NCBI RefSeq assembly: GCF_001657475.1
Contig: NZ_LXEY01000021.1
Coordinates: 124,001-188,000 of the forward strand
Length of the DNA: 64,000 nucleotides
Source of the DNA: Enteractinococcus helveticum
GTDB lineage: Bacteria; Actinomycetota; Actinomycetes; Actinomycetales; Micrococcaceae
Direction of reading: 5' to 3'
Shown: piece after piece, positions 39,334 through 49,100 of the stretch
Position numbering within the stretch: position 1 is the first letter of the stretch
How the letters are laid out: each line of letters opens with the position of its first letter
Program-made: the position numbers and the translations under genes
Notes under the pieces: model-generated
Database searches by the model: none
What the model was told of the DNA's origin: nothing
The model's input: only the letters and a program-made list of their open reading frames with translations

Positions 39334-39794
39334 AATGCATCCAATCCTTCACGAACTTTGGTGACATCCGTAGGGGTGCCCATGAGTTCGAATCTATACA
39401 TAACCGGGACGTTAGTCTTAGCCGAAATGATGTCGCCGGCAAGACAGTAGGCGTCGTAAAAGTTTGTGTTTCCAGCAGCGATGACGCCTTGAATCAGCTC
39501 TCTGTTGTTTTTGACGTTCAGGAACTTAATGACCTGTTTGGGTACAACCCCTGGCCCTTTTCCTGCACCGTAGGTCGGTAGCATCAGAACGAATGGTTCT
39601 CGTGCGTACAGTGTGGGGTCTCGGGTAATCAACGGCAACCTTGCGGTGTCGCCTTCTTCTAACCCGAGCTTCTCCACGAAACGATGAGTGTAACCGGACA
39701 CCGAGGAGAAGTAGATCAGATTCGCATGAGTCTCGACCATATCTTGCGATTCTGGAGACTTAACGAATGATCTATCCTGCACCTGGGCAGTCAT
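39303..39794 (-). CDS. nrdI: class Ib RNR flavodoxin-like activator
   Basis: The flavodoxin-like protein that makes superoxide for the manganese cofactor of NrdF. The 163-residue sequence has [19 protein letters not shown] (FMN phosphate-binding), [22 protein letters not shown] and [19 protein letters not shown]. An ATG at 39792-39794 is the proper start; the open frame upstream of it overlaps nrdH. The N-terminal about 25 residues form an extension with low conservation. Its stop is inside nrdE. Confidence 0.94.
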   Translation of the reverse strand: MTAQVQDRSFVKSPESQDMVETHANLIYFSSVSGYTHRFVEKLGLEEGDTARLPLITRDPTLYAREPFVLMLPTYGAGKGPGVVPKQVIKFLNVKNNRELIQGVIAAGNTNFYDAYCLAGDIISAKTNVPVMYRFELMGTPTDVTKVREGLDAFWQQHSLKQN

Positions 39795-39828
39795 TAGATC
39801 CCTGCTTTCAAAAAAGTTAAAGAAAAGC

Positions 39829-40077
39829 TTATGCAACGGTCGAGGCGGCGACGGCGGCCTCGAGGGTGGCGATTTTGTCAGGGCGGAAGCCTGACCAGTG
39901 ATCAGAGCCTGCCATGACAACCGGAGCCTGCATGTAACCCAGGGCGCGGACACGTTCTAAAGCATCCATGTCCTGCGACATGTCGATGACGTTATATTCG
40001 ATGCCTTTTTTATCCAATGCGCGCACGGTTGCGTTGCACTGGACACATGCTGGTTTGCTGTAAACGGTTACGGTCAT
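39829..40077 (-). CDS. nrdH: glutaredoxin-like NrdH
   Basis: The electron donor of class Ib ribonucleotide reductase, itself reduced by thioredoxin reductase. The 82-residue protein starts MTVTVYSKPACVQCNAT with the redox CVQC (11-14), then GYMQAPVVMAGSDHWSGFRPDKI, the NrdH family pattern. It leads the nrdH-nrdI-nrdE-nrdF operon; NrdR-type boxes and DnaA-like words lie upstream. Confidence 0.96.
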   Translation of the reverse strand: MTVTVYSKPACVQCNATVRALDKKGIEYNVIDMSQDMDALERVRALGYMQAPVVMAGSDHWSGFRPDKIATLEAAVAASTVA

Positions 40078-40202
40078 GATCTCTCCCTAAGTCGTTGCCT
40101 TCGTGCCGGTCTACGCCGCCGTCCTCAAGAAAGTCGAAGGGGCTCTCGGCTGTTCTGTTGAATTCTTGGTGAACGCCTTATCGGGCTCAACCACTGTATT
40201 AA

Positions 40203-40248
40203 TACTACATCTAGGGATTGAGAACGCAAGGCACAACTAGATGTTGTG
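40203..40248 (-). promoter_or_regulatory. nrdR-box: two NrdR-type boxes upstream of nrdHIEF
   Basis: CACAACTAGATGTTGTG (40232-40248) is close to the palindromic NrdR box of actinobacterial nrd genes. A weaker copy sharing ACATCTAG, TACTACATCTAGGGATT (40203-40219), lies about 30 bases away, which is close to three helical turns and typical of paired NrdR sites. NrdR would repress the operon when ATP/dATP levels signal sufficient dNTP. The site identity is an inference from the motif and the position. Confidence 0.7.
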
Positions 40249-40276
40249 CTCACGTGTTTGACATTCACCCACAGGG

Positions 40277-40468
40277 TTCTCCACAGCCTTGTCACCAGAA
40301 TTCCACAAGTACCCCCATTGATACTTCGGCATCCTGGTGCGGGACTAGTGCAGCGTGCAAAAAGTTCTCCACATTCCCACATCAAGGACAAAACCCGTCA
40401 ATCCACAGAAAAAGAAATTTTCGACACGGCGTGTTGCGCCCCGAAATCACCAGTGATTGTGTTCCACA
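40277..40468. promoter_or_regulatory. cluster of five TCCACA (DnaA-box-like) words
   Basis: TTCTCCACA (40277-40285), AATTCCACA (40299-40307), TTCTCCACA (40365-40373), CAATCCACA (40399-40407) and TGTTCCACA (40460-40468) all share TCCACA in the same orientation. They differ from the DnaA consensus TTATCCACA at one to two or three positions. Further CCACA words lie between them. They fall within the 530-base gene-free interval between nrdH and the DUF1846 gene, so DnaA may act here on nrd transcription or be titrated. Single TCCACA words occur by chance; the clustering and orientation are what make this notable. Confidence 0.4.
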
Positions 40469-40607
40469 ACCGTGACAACCACAACAAATTGTGGTGTACG
40501 GGATATTAAGGGCGTCGGTCAACAGATGGGATCTTAGTTTCCGAAAGGCAAATTGAGCGCCTCTTCTCCGTGATGTTTGACCCACAACTGGGATCTGACC
40601 ATGGTCC

Positions 40608-42155
40608 ATGGAACAATGGTGTCTCGTGGACGCTGAGAACTTGACTAGAACGACATCATTTCGCCCCAATATCGGTTTCGACTCGCAAAAATACATTAAA
40701 TTGCAGTCGCAATTCATCTCTCAGCGACGTCAGCAGATCGGCAACAAGCTGTATCTGGAAATGGGCGGCAAACTCTTTGACGACCTGCACGCCTCGCGCG
40801 TCCTGCCCGGTTTTACCCCGAATAATAAGATTTCCATGCTCCAGCAGCTCAAAGATGAGCTAGAAATCATGATGGTCCTCAACGCCAAGGATCTGGAATA
40901 CGAAAAAGTTCGGGCCGATCTCGGCATTACGTACCAAGATGAAGCCATGCGTCTCATTGATATCTTCCGCGATGAGGGCTTCATGATCGAACATCTGGTC
41001 ATCACGCAATTATCGGCAGATTTTTCCAACGCCCTGGCATTTAGTGATCGTATGCAACGTGCCGGGCTGAAGGTAACGCATCACTACCCTACCGCTGGGT
41101 ATCCCACTGACACCGAGACCATCATCTCGCCTGAAGGCTTTGGCCAGAACGAGCACGCGCAAACGACCCGTTCACTCGTTGTCGTGACTGGCCCTGGGCC
41201 TGGTTCAGGCAAACTGTCTGCTTCGTTGTCTCAGATTTATCACGATTATCAACATGGGATTCGTTCGGGGTATGCAAAATTTGAGACATTCCCCATCTGG
41301 AATCTACCCCTGCAGCATCCGGTGAATCAGGCCTACGAGGCTGCAACCGCAGATCTTGACGACAACAACATCATCGACCCCTACCACCTTGCGGCGTATC
41401 ACGAACAAGCCGTCAGCTATAACCGCGACGTCGAAGCGTTTCCGCTGTTAAAAGCGATGTTAGAGAAACTGTATGGGGAATCTCCCTATCAATCGCCGAC
41501 CGATATGGGAGTCAACATGGTCGGGCATTGCATCAGCGATGATGCAGTGTGTGCTGAGGCTGCCCGGCAGGAAGTCATCCGGCGCTGGTATAAGGCTCGC
41601 GTTGAAGAGCGTCGCGAAGACACCGCCGATCACACCGTGTCGTCGCGTATCGAAGTCATCATGAAACGCATCGGCGTCACCAAAGAAGATCGTCCAGTGG
41701 TGACGCCTGCCATAGAACTGGCCGAGCGCACTGAACAGCCGGCAAGCGCGGTGCAATTACCCGATGGCACCATCTTGACGGGCAAGACCTCGGATCTTTT
41801 AGGCTGTTCTGCAGCCATGTTGCTCAATGCGTTGAAGTACATGGCCGGCATTGACGAAGATGTCCATCTGCTGCGTCCTCAGGCGATCGAACCCATCCAA
41901 ACGCTGAAGACACGACACCTGGGTTCGGTCAACCCCCGGTTGCATACCGACGAAGTCCTGATTGCGCTGTCGGTGTCGGCTGCTGAATCCGATGACGCTC
42001 GCAAAGCGATCGCCGAGCTGCAGTATCTGCGAGGCTGCGACGTCCACACCACCACGATTCTCGGTTCGGTAGATGAATCTATGTTCCGCCAGTTAGGCAT
42101 GCTGATCACTGCTGAGCCAATATACTGGCGGAAATCGCTGTATCACCGCAGTTAG
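40608..42155 (+). CDS. DUF1846 family protein
   Basis: A 515-residue protein of the DUF1846 family, known from structural genomics but without an assigned function. The N-terminus has [17 protein letters not shown] (about residues 21-37), as expected. A P-loop-like stretch, [12 protein letters not shown] (191-202), is present but lacks Ser/Thr after the Lys, so nucleotide binding is only possible. The start is uncertain: ATG at 40608 or a TTG/GTG further in. It is divergent from nrdHIEF, with a shared 530-base control region. Confidence 0.85.
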   Translation: MEQWCLVDAENLTRTTSFRPNIGFDSQKYIKLQSQFISQRRQQIGNKLYLEMGGKLFDDLHASRVLPGFTPNNKISMLQQLKDELEIMMVLNAKDLEYEKVRADLGITYQDEAMRLIDIFRDEGFMIEHLVITQLSADFSNALAFSDRMQRAGLKVTHHYPTAGYPTDTETIISPEGFGQNEHAQTTRSLVVVTGPGPGSGKLSASLSQIYHDYQHGIRSGYAKFETFPIWNLPLQHPVNQAYEAATADLDDNNIIDPYHLAAYHEQAVSYNRDVEAFPLLKAMLEKLYGESPYQSPTDMGVNMVGHCISDDAVCAEAARQEVIRRWYKARVEERREDTADHTVSSRIEVIMKRIGVTKEDRPVVTPAIELAERTEQPASAVQLPDGTILTGKTSDLLGCSAAMLLNALKYMAGIDEDVHLLRPQAIEPIQTLKTRHLGSVNPRLHTDEVLIALSVSAAESDDARKAIAELQYLRGCDVHTTTILGSVDESMFRQLGMLITAEPIYWRKSLYHRS

Positions 42156-42280
42156 CCACCCGCTGTAAGGCCCATTTCGAAGCTGTGGCGTAGATACGAT
42201 CTGTTCAGTTCGTGAGGTGGCGGGCACTACCATAGGCGGGATAACCGTTTCTCGCAGTTCAGTCATAGGAGGCATGGTTC

Positions 42281-44053
42281 ATGAAAGCGGCCATGGCACG
42301 CTTATGGCGGATCATCAAGCCCATCCGACCTCGTCTATATATGGGATTGGTCGTCACGATTGCAGCATCCATCGTGGGGCTGATGATCCCCCAGGTGCTC
42401 GAATTCTTGGTCAACAGTCTCAACACTTCCCCGACCGCCACCACAGTGTGGATTGCTGGTGCCGTTGTGATCGCACTGGGTCTGGTGGAAGCCGTGTTGT
42501 TGTGGTTGCGTCGGATCTTTGCTGTTGGTCCCTCAACGGAAACCGAACGGCAAATGCGAGTCAGGTTTTATACCCGCATCCTGGATATGCCGGTGGCGTT
42601 TCATAACGACTGGGGTTCCGGACAATTATTATCGCGTTCCCAACAAGATGTGACACAGATCCGTCGCTGGATTGCATTTGGCATGATCATGACGGTCTCC
42701 TCGGCCGCGACCGTGTTGGTAGGAATTTTCATGATGTCGCGATCCTCAATGCTGCTGGCGCTGATTTTTTTGATCATCGTCCTTCCCATTGTGGTGTTGA
42801 CGTATCGTTTTCAGCGCGATTATTCGGTGTTGACGCGTCGTTCCCAGGATCTCAATGGTGAAATCTCGACGACGGTAGAGCAGTCCGTGCAAGGTATTCG
42901 CGTGCTCAAAGCATTTGGCCGCAGCGAGCAAGCCTTATCGAATTTTGAAACCGATGCGGTCGCACTGCGAAATAACGAAATTCGGAAGGCCACCACGCTG
43001 GCCCGATTCGATATGTTCATGTTGGCACTGCCCGAAACGATGCTGGGGATTTGTCTGTTGTTGGGCCTGTTGCAGGTCAATGCCGGTGCGATGAATGTCG
43101 GTGAGCTGGCTAGTTTCTTTGCCACTGCCACACTGGTGGTCGGGCCTACCCGGATGTTAGGGATGCTCTTCGGTCAGGCTGTGCAATCTACTACCGCTTT
43201 GGAACGGTACTTCGAAGTCATGGACACCGATAACACGATCGTCTCCCCCAAGGATCCAGCTGCGGTGGACTTCGAAAATGCCACCGGTGAATTGGTCATG
43301 GACGACGTTCACTTTCGTTTCCACGATGCCCCAGAAGACTCTCCTGACTTATTCCGTGGCGTGAATCTGCATATTCGTCCCGGCGAAACACTAGCTTTGG
43401 TTGGTGTGACAGGCAATGGAAAATCCACCCTGTTACAGCTGGTGCCACGCATCTTTGATATCACCGGCGGCCGCATCACGATTGATGGGGTTTCCGTGCA
43501 CGACATGGACCTAGACGATCTGCGCCGGCTGACAGCTTTTGCCTTCGAAGACACGACACTGTTTTCTTTCTCCGTGCGCGAGAACGTGCTGCTGGGTGTC
43601 GATCCATCACTACCGGACGACGTGAAAGAAGACATCGCCTGGGAGGCCCTGCACGCCGCCGACGCAGGCTTTGTTGCTGACCTCGCCCAGGGACTCGACA
43701 CACCTATCGGGGAACAAGGCTTCTCGTTATCCGGTGGCCAGCGACAACGCATTGCGTTGGCTCGAGCTATTGCTTCTCGGCCGGCATTGCTATTGCTGGA
43801 TGATCCACTCTCGGCGTTGGACACCAAAACCGAGGAACGCGTCATCGCCCAATTGCGCGAGGTGTTGGATAACACCACGACCTTTATCATCGCCCACCGG
43901 TCCTCTACAGTCGCGCTGGCAGATCGTGTTGCCCTGCTGGATGATGGCCAGATCGCGGCGGTCGGCACCCACCAAGAATTGCTTCGAACCTCGGCTCGGT
44001 ATCGCTATATCATGGCCAGCCAAACCGAGGACGCTTGGGAGGTGCAATCATGA
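42281..44053 (+). CDS. ABC exporter subunit A (degenerate catalytic site)
   Basis: A type IV ABC half-transporter of 590 residues with six predicted helices (about 20-300) and a C-terminal ATPase. It has Walker A GVTGNGKST (375-383), a canonical signature LSGGQ (483-487), and Walker B LLLLDD, where D508 stands at the catalytic Glu position. The Q-loop also has Glu (FEDT) in place of Gln. H539 of the switch is present. This is the pattern of the non-catalytic half of heterodimeric exporters such as TmrA or BmrC types. It overlaps the partner gene by four bases (ATGA). Confidence 0.9.
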   Translation: MKAAMARLWRIIKPIRPRLYMGLVVTIAASIVGLMIPQVLEFLVNSLNTSPTATTVWIAGAVVIALGLVEAVLLWLRRIFAVGPSTETERQMRVRFYTRILDMPVAFHNDWGSGQLLSRSQQDVTQIRRWIAFGMIMTVSSAATVLVGIFMMSRSSMLLALIFLIIVLPIVVLTYRFQRDYSVLTRRSQDLNGEISTTVEQSVQGIRVLKAFGRSEQALSNFETDAVALRNNEIRKATTLARFDMFMLALPETMLGICLLLGLLQVNAGAMNVGELASFFATATLVVGPTRMLGMLFGQAVQSTTALERYFEVMDTDNTIVSPKDPAAVDFENATGELVMDDVHFRFHDAPEDSPDLFRGVNLHIRPGETLALVGVTGNGKSTLLQLVPRIFDITGGRITIDGVSVHDMDLDDLRRLTAFAFEDTTLFSFSVRENVLLGVDPSLPDDVKEDIAWEALHAADAGFVADLAQGLDTPIGEQGFSLSGGQRQRIALARAIASRPALLLLDDPLSALDTKTEERVIAQLREVLDNTTTFIIAHRSSTVALADRVALLDDGQIAAVGTHQELLRTSARYRYIMASQTEDAWEVQS

Positions 44054-45873
44054 GTGGGCCAGGACGCGCACGCGGTGCAGGATCCGCGGACTACCAGCGC
44101 ATGACGCGTGCCGAACGGCGAGCCTCACTGCGGTTGCTGGGCACACTGCTGAAACCGTTCCGGTGGCAGCTGGTGGGGCTGTCGATCGTCGTCGTCATTG
44201 CCCAAATGGCATCCGTGGCCGGTCCGGCCATCATTGCTTGGGGTATTGATAACGGCATTCCGGCCTTACTTGAGGGCAATGCCACGCCCGCGATTGCAGC
44301 CTCGGTGGCACATATCGTCGCAGCGCTTGTTGCCGGCGGGCTCATGTATGTGTTCATTCGCTGGAACATGACCCTGGGTCAGACCATGCTGTATGGGTTA
44401 CGGCGAAGGCTGTTTTTGCACAGTCAGCGCCTGGATATGAAGTTCCATGAGTCCTATGCCTCCGGACGTACCGTCGCCCGGCAGACCTCGGATATGGACG
44501 CGCTAGCCCAGCTGCTGAACTCTGGCCTGGATATTATGGTCGGGTCGGTGTTGCAAATGGTGTTCACCATGGTGCTGATTCTGACCATGGACCTGCCCTC
44601 TGGTGTGGTCATGGCCGGGCTGTTGGTACCAGCCACCATGCTGACCGTTTGGTTCCAGAAACGCTCGTCGGTGATTTACCGCCAGATCCAGACCAACTCT
44701 GCCCGGCTGATTTCACATTTCGTTGAGACCGTCTCGGGTATTCGCGCGGTTAAAACGTATCGTCGCCAACAGGCAAACGGTGAACGCTACGAACAACTTG
44801 CCGAAGATCACCGTCAGTCGGCACTGCGCTCAATTCAGCTGTTTGGTATCTACCAACCCACGCTGCGCTGGTTATCGTCGATCACAATTGCTGCGGTGCT
44901 CATGGTCGGTGGTTTCCGTGTTCTGGGCGGCGAGCTGCAAGTCGGTGTGCTCATTGCCCTGGTGCTCTATGCGCGCCGTTTCTTCCAACCGATTGATGAG
45001 ATTGCCAACTTCTACAACACTTTCCAGTCTGCTGTTGCCGCGTTGGAAAAGATCTCAGGTCTGTTGGCAGAAAAGCCTTCGGTGACCGATCCAGAAGAGC
45101 CCGTGGAACTGGATGAGGCGTCCGGTGAGATCGTCTTCGACGACGTCTCGTTCCGGTATCAAGATGAGCTGCCCCTGTCGCTACAGCCAACCTCGCTCCA
45201 CGTCCCAGCGGGACAAACCGTGGCCATTGTTGGCTCAACAGGTGCGGGCAAATCGACGATCGCCAAGCTGATGGCTCGATTCTATGACGTCACCGATGGG
45301 ACGATCACCTTGGATGGGATCAATCTCAAGGACCTCGAGTTAGACACCCTGACCAAACACATCGTCATGGTCACCCAAGAGTCCTATCTGTTTTCTGGTT
45401 CGGTGGCCCAGAATATTGCGATCGGCAATCCGGAAGCTTCTCGAGAAGAAATCCGAGCGGCTGCGGCAATCATCGGCGCTGATACGTTCATTGACCGGCT
45501 GCCAGAGGGGTTTGATACCGATGTGCGAGCCAAGGGTGGTCGCATGTCTGCCGGGCAACGACAACTGGTCTCGTTCGCACGGGCATTTCTCGCCGATCCG
45601 ACGGTGTTGATTCTGGATGAGGCGACGTCATCACTTGATGCGCCGACTGAGGCACTCGTTCAAGAGGGCCTGAAAGAACTGCTCGGTGAGCGCACCTCCT
45701 TTATCATCGCCCACCGCCTGTCCACGGTGATGATTGCCGATCGTGTGTTGGTGGTCGAAGGCGGGCAAATTATTGAAGACGGCACACCGGCTGAACTCAT
45801 TGAAGCCGGTGGACAGTTTGCCCAGCTGCACCAGGCTTGGCAGGATTCCCTCAGCGATGCTGAACAGTATTAG
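44050..45873 (+). CDS. ABC exporter subunit B (catalytic half)
   Basis: The partner half-transporter of 607 residues. Walker A GSTGAGKST (395-403), Q-loop VTQE, Walker B VLILDE with catalytic E524, and H555 switch are intact, but the signature is degenerate (MSAGQ, 499-503). Pairing the intact Walker motifs here with the LSGGQ of subunit A gives one working site. The ATG at 44050 forms ATGA with the end of subunit A. The substrate is unknown; multidrug or lipid export is usual for this type. A small membrane protein follows. Confidence 0.9.
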   Translation: MSGPGRARGAGSADYQRMTRAERRASLRLLGTLLKPFRWQLVGLSIVVVIAQMASVAGPAIIAWGIDNGIPALLEGNATPAIAASVAHIVAALVAGGLMYVFIRWNMTLGQTMLYGLRRRLFLHSQRLDMKFHESYASGRTVARQTSDMDALAQLLNSGLDIMVGSVLQMVFTMVLILTMDLPSGVVMAGLLVPATMLTVWFQKRSSVIYRQIQTNSARLISHFVETVSGIRAVKTYRRQQANGERYEQLAEDHRQSALRSIQLFGIYQPTLRWLSSITIAAVLMVGGFRVLGGELQVGVLIALVLYARRFFQPIDEIANFYNTFQSAVAALEKISGLLAEKPSVTDPEEPVELDEASGEIVFDDVSFRYQDELPLSLQPTSLHVPAGQTVAIVGSTGAGKSTIAKLMARFYDVTDGTITLDGINLKDLELDTLTKHIVMVTQESYLFSGSVAQNIAIGNPEASREEIRAAAAIIGADTFIDRLPEGFDTDVRAKGGRMSAGQRQLVSFARAFLADPTVLILDEATSSLDAPTEALVQEGLKELLGERTSFIIAHRLSTVMIADRVLVVEGGQIIEDGTPAELIEAGGQFAQLHQAWQDSLSDAEQY

Positions 45874-45901
45874 TTTCTCAACACGTCAGGAGTACACAGA
45901 C

Positions 45902-46150
45902 ATGCATGGCAAACTCAAGGCCGCCCTGGTTGGTGGGATGATTGGCGCTATCGTTGTCGTCTTTGTCGAATTATTGGCGGTGCTGATTAATGACGAAGCA
46001 TTTTTTGGTTCCGACCGGTCGTGGCTGATTTTGCTGTTTGCCGTGGTGCTTTTTGCCTGGAGTCAGATGCGTTCGTATGACCGCAAGCAGAACGAAGCTG
46101 CCAAGCGCGATGGTGCCCAGAATGGACCACAGGACCCGCATCGCCCATAG
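45902..46150 (+). CDS. small two-helix membrane protein after ABC exporter
   Basis: An 82-residue protein with hydrophobic segments at about 8-28 and 41-53 and a charged Lys/Arg/Asp-rich tail. AGGAG precedes the ATG. It begins 28 bases after the exporter subunit B stop, on the same strand, so it may belong to that operon. I do not recognise a family. It converges on putA with a 24-base gap. Confidence 0.65.
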   Translation: MHGKLKAALVGGMIGAIVVVFVELLAVLINDEAFFGSDRSWLILLFAVVLFAWSQMRSYDRKQNEAAKRDGAQNGPQDPHRP

Positions 46151-46174
46151 TGCTCTGCGGGTCCTGGACCAGCA

Positions 46175-49100
46175 TTATCCGAACTGGATGTCTCCGAGGG
46201 CTCGTTGTGGCAGGTCATTGATCGTGCCAAAGCGGTGAGCTGTCATGGTGACGGCCTGTTCTCGAAGAAACGGTAGCATTTCCAACCGACCGGCCGAGGT
46301 GACCGGTTGACGATACACGGCGATCTCGGGTGTCTGGGCTGTGGCTTTGATCGTCTCGTCGGTTTCGTCGTCACCGATCAGTCGAATCCGCTGCGACCCT
46401 TTCGTAGGGTCTGCTTGTGCCAGCCGCCGGGCGCGTTCTAACCATGACGTCGTATCATCAAAGACCACGCGCACATTTGTAGCATTGAATACTTTGGTAA
46501 TGGCTTCGGGAGTATCGGCGGGTAGCGACACAGTGTTCATTGGTAGAGCTCCGGTCCCCTGGCCGCTGGCAACAGCCCGCTGTGCACGGATTCCGGCGTA
46601 TCCGACTCGAATCGCTTGCGCGAGGGTCGTGGAACCGGTGTCGGTGACACGCATCGTGACGGGTACCGGACGATAGCGTAGCACGTTGATTTCGACGTGC
46701 AGATTCGAGATGTCGCGCTGACCAGTATAAGTTTCGACCGCCGTAGCGTCGTGAGCAACAGCCTGGGTCAACCATTTGAGATCCGCAGAGTCAAGTACAG
46801 ATCCGATGGTGGCCTCGAGCTGGTCAGCAATGTCGTCTTGGGCCGCGGAGACTGTGTCGGGGGCATCGGTCCAGTCCGTGAGGCTCAGGAGGTAGTTCGG
46901 TCCCCCGGCTTTGGCACCGGGACCGATCGCTGAGCGTTTCCACCCGCCAAATGGTTGGCGTTGAACGATCGCGCCGGTGATGCCGCGATTAATGTAGAGA
47001 TTGCCCGCTGCGACATGTTCGGTCCAGAGGGCAATTTCATCAGGGTCTAGGGAATGGATGCCGGAGGTGAGCCCAAACGGTACTGCGTTGACGTACTCGA
47101 TGGCCTCGTCGAGAGTTTCGGCTGACATGACACCAAGCACGGGACCGAAGTACTCGGTCATGTGATACTCGGACCCGGGTTGTACACCCGAGCGGACCCC
47201 TGGCGAATAGAGCTGTCCTGAGTCATCGAGCAATCGAGGTCGCAGGTGCCAGCGCTGCCCATGCTCTAATGTGGTCAACCCTCGGGTGAGTTTTTCTCCG
47301 GGCGGTTCAATGACGGGACCCATCTGAGCCTCTGGGTTCGTTGGATAGTCGACCACCAGAGAATTCACGGCGTCTAACAGTTGCCGATGAAAGCGTTTAC
47401 TGCGAGCCGTTTGCCCCACCAGAATCACCAGGGAAGCCGCCGAACATTTTTGTCCAGCGTGGCCAAATGCTGAGTTCACGACGTCGGCGACTGCAAGATC
47501 CAGGTCGGCTGACGGGGTGACGATGATGGCATTTTTTCCGGAGGTTTCGCCAAACAGCGGCATATCTGGGCGAAGGTCGGTAAATAGCTTGGCGGTTTCG
47601 TATCCACCGGTCAGAATGACGCGTTCAACGCGCTGGTCAGTGACCAGGTTGGAACCAAGCGAATTCTCTTCCGCGATAACAAAAGTAAGAATCTCATGTG
47701 GGAGCTCAAACTCATCGAAGGCGTCCCAAATGGCTTGGACGATGACGGCGGCAGTGCGCTGCGCTTGTGGTGCCGGTTTGATAATGACCGGTGACCCGGT
47801 GGCCAGGGCGGAGGTCATGGAGCCGGTGGGAATCGCCATCGGAAAATTCCACGGCGGTGTCACGACGGTCAAGCCCACAGGATGCGGCTTAGCACCTGCG
47901 ATGTTGTCCAATTCCAGACACTGCTGGCCGTAATACCGGGCAAAGTCGATGCCCTCGGATACTTCGGGATCGGCCTGGTCGATGGTCTTGCCGGTTTCTG
48001 AGCCCATGACTTCAATGAGTCGGCCCCGATTGGCAGCCAGGTGATCGCCGATACGGATCAGAACTCGGCTTCGAGTCTCCAGCGGCAGCTTCCGCCAGGT
48101 TTCCCCTGCTGCGATTGCCGAGTCTATTACCTCGTCGAGCTGTTTCTGATTGGTCACCTGATGCGAGGAAACCAGGTCGTCGCCCAGCTCAGAATCGGCC
48201 ATGCGACCCAGTATGGCCCCGGCCCAGTCACGGTTCTGCGGGAGGTCGGGATCGGTATCAGCGGCATTGTGAAACTCCACTGGCGACGCTTTTTCGAAGT
48301 GTTCCGTTGCACGATTTTGTTGTCGGCGAGGTTGCGGCACCAGGTCTGCTTCAGCCTCGAGCTGTGCCAGCGATGCTTGGAATCGTTGAGTCTCGCGGTC
48401 AAAGATCACTGGATTGTCGAGGTCAAAGACCGCTGACATGAAGTTCTCGTGCGAGGCACCTTCTTCAAGACGTCGCACCAAATACGAGATAGCAACATCA
48501 AATTCATCCGGATGCACCACCGGGGTGTATAACAACAAGCGGCCGACGTCGGCTCGAATGGCTTGCGCTTGAGTAGTGGCCATGCCGAGCAGCATCTCAA
48601 AATCCACCGGCCCATCTATCGGAATGTTGCGGTGCTGCATGAGCAAATAGGCCAGCGCGATATCAAAGAGGTTCTGGCCGGCCACGCCAATCTCAACATT
48701 GGTCAGGCGCTCGGGAGTCAGAGCGTGGTTGAGGATGCGTTTGTAGTTGGTGTCTGTATCTTGTTTTGTGGGCCACACGGTTTGTGGCCAGTGGTGCATG
48801 GCGGCCTTCACCTTTTCCATCGGCAGATTGGCGCCTTTGACGACGCGCACTTTGATGGGTGCTCCCCCGGCCGCAACGCGCTGGGCGGCAAACTCCTGCA
48901 GGCCAACCATGGCCTGATAGGCATCCGGCAGATAGGCCTGCAAGACGATACCGGTTCGGAAGTGTTTGAATTCGGGTTCCGAAATCAGCCGGCGGTAGAC
49001 ATCGATCGTCAGATCAAGATCCTTGTACTCTTCCATGTCCAGGTTGATAAACGTGACCGGGTCAGAGGTCATTGCCGCGCGATACAGCGGACGCAGCTGT

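Noticed and set aside
40277-40468. Chromosome replication origin
   Set aside because: DnaA-like words are imperfect, there is no AT-rich unwinding element and no dnaA/dnaN/recF nearby.
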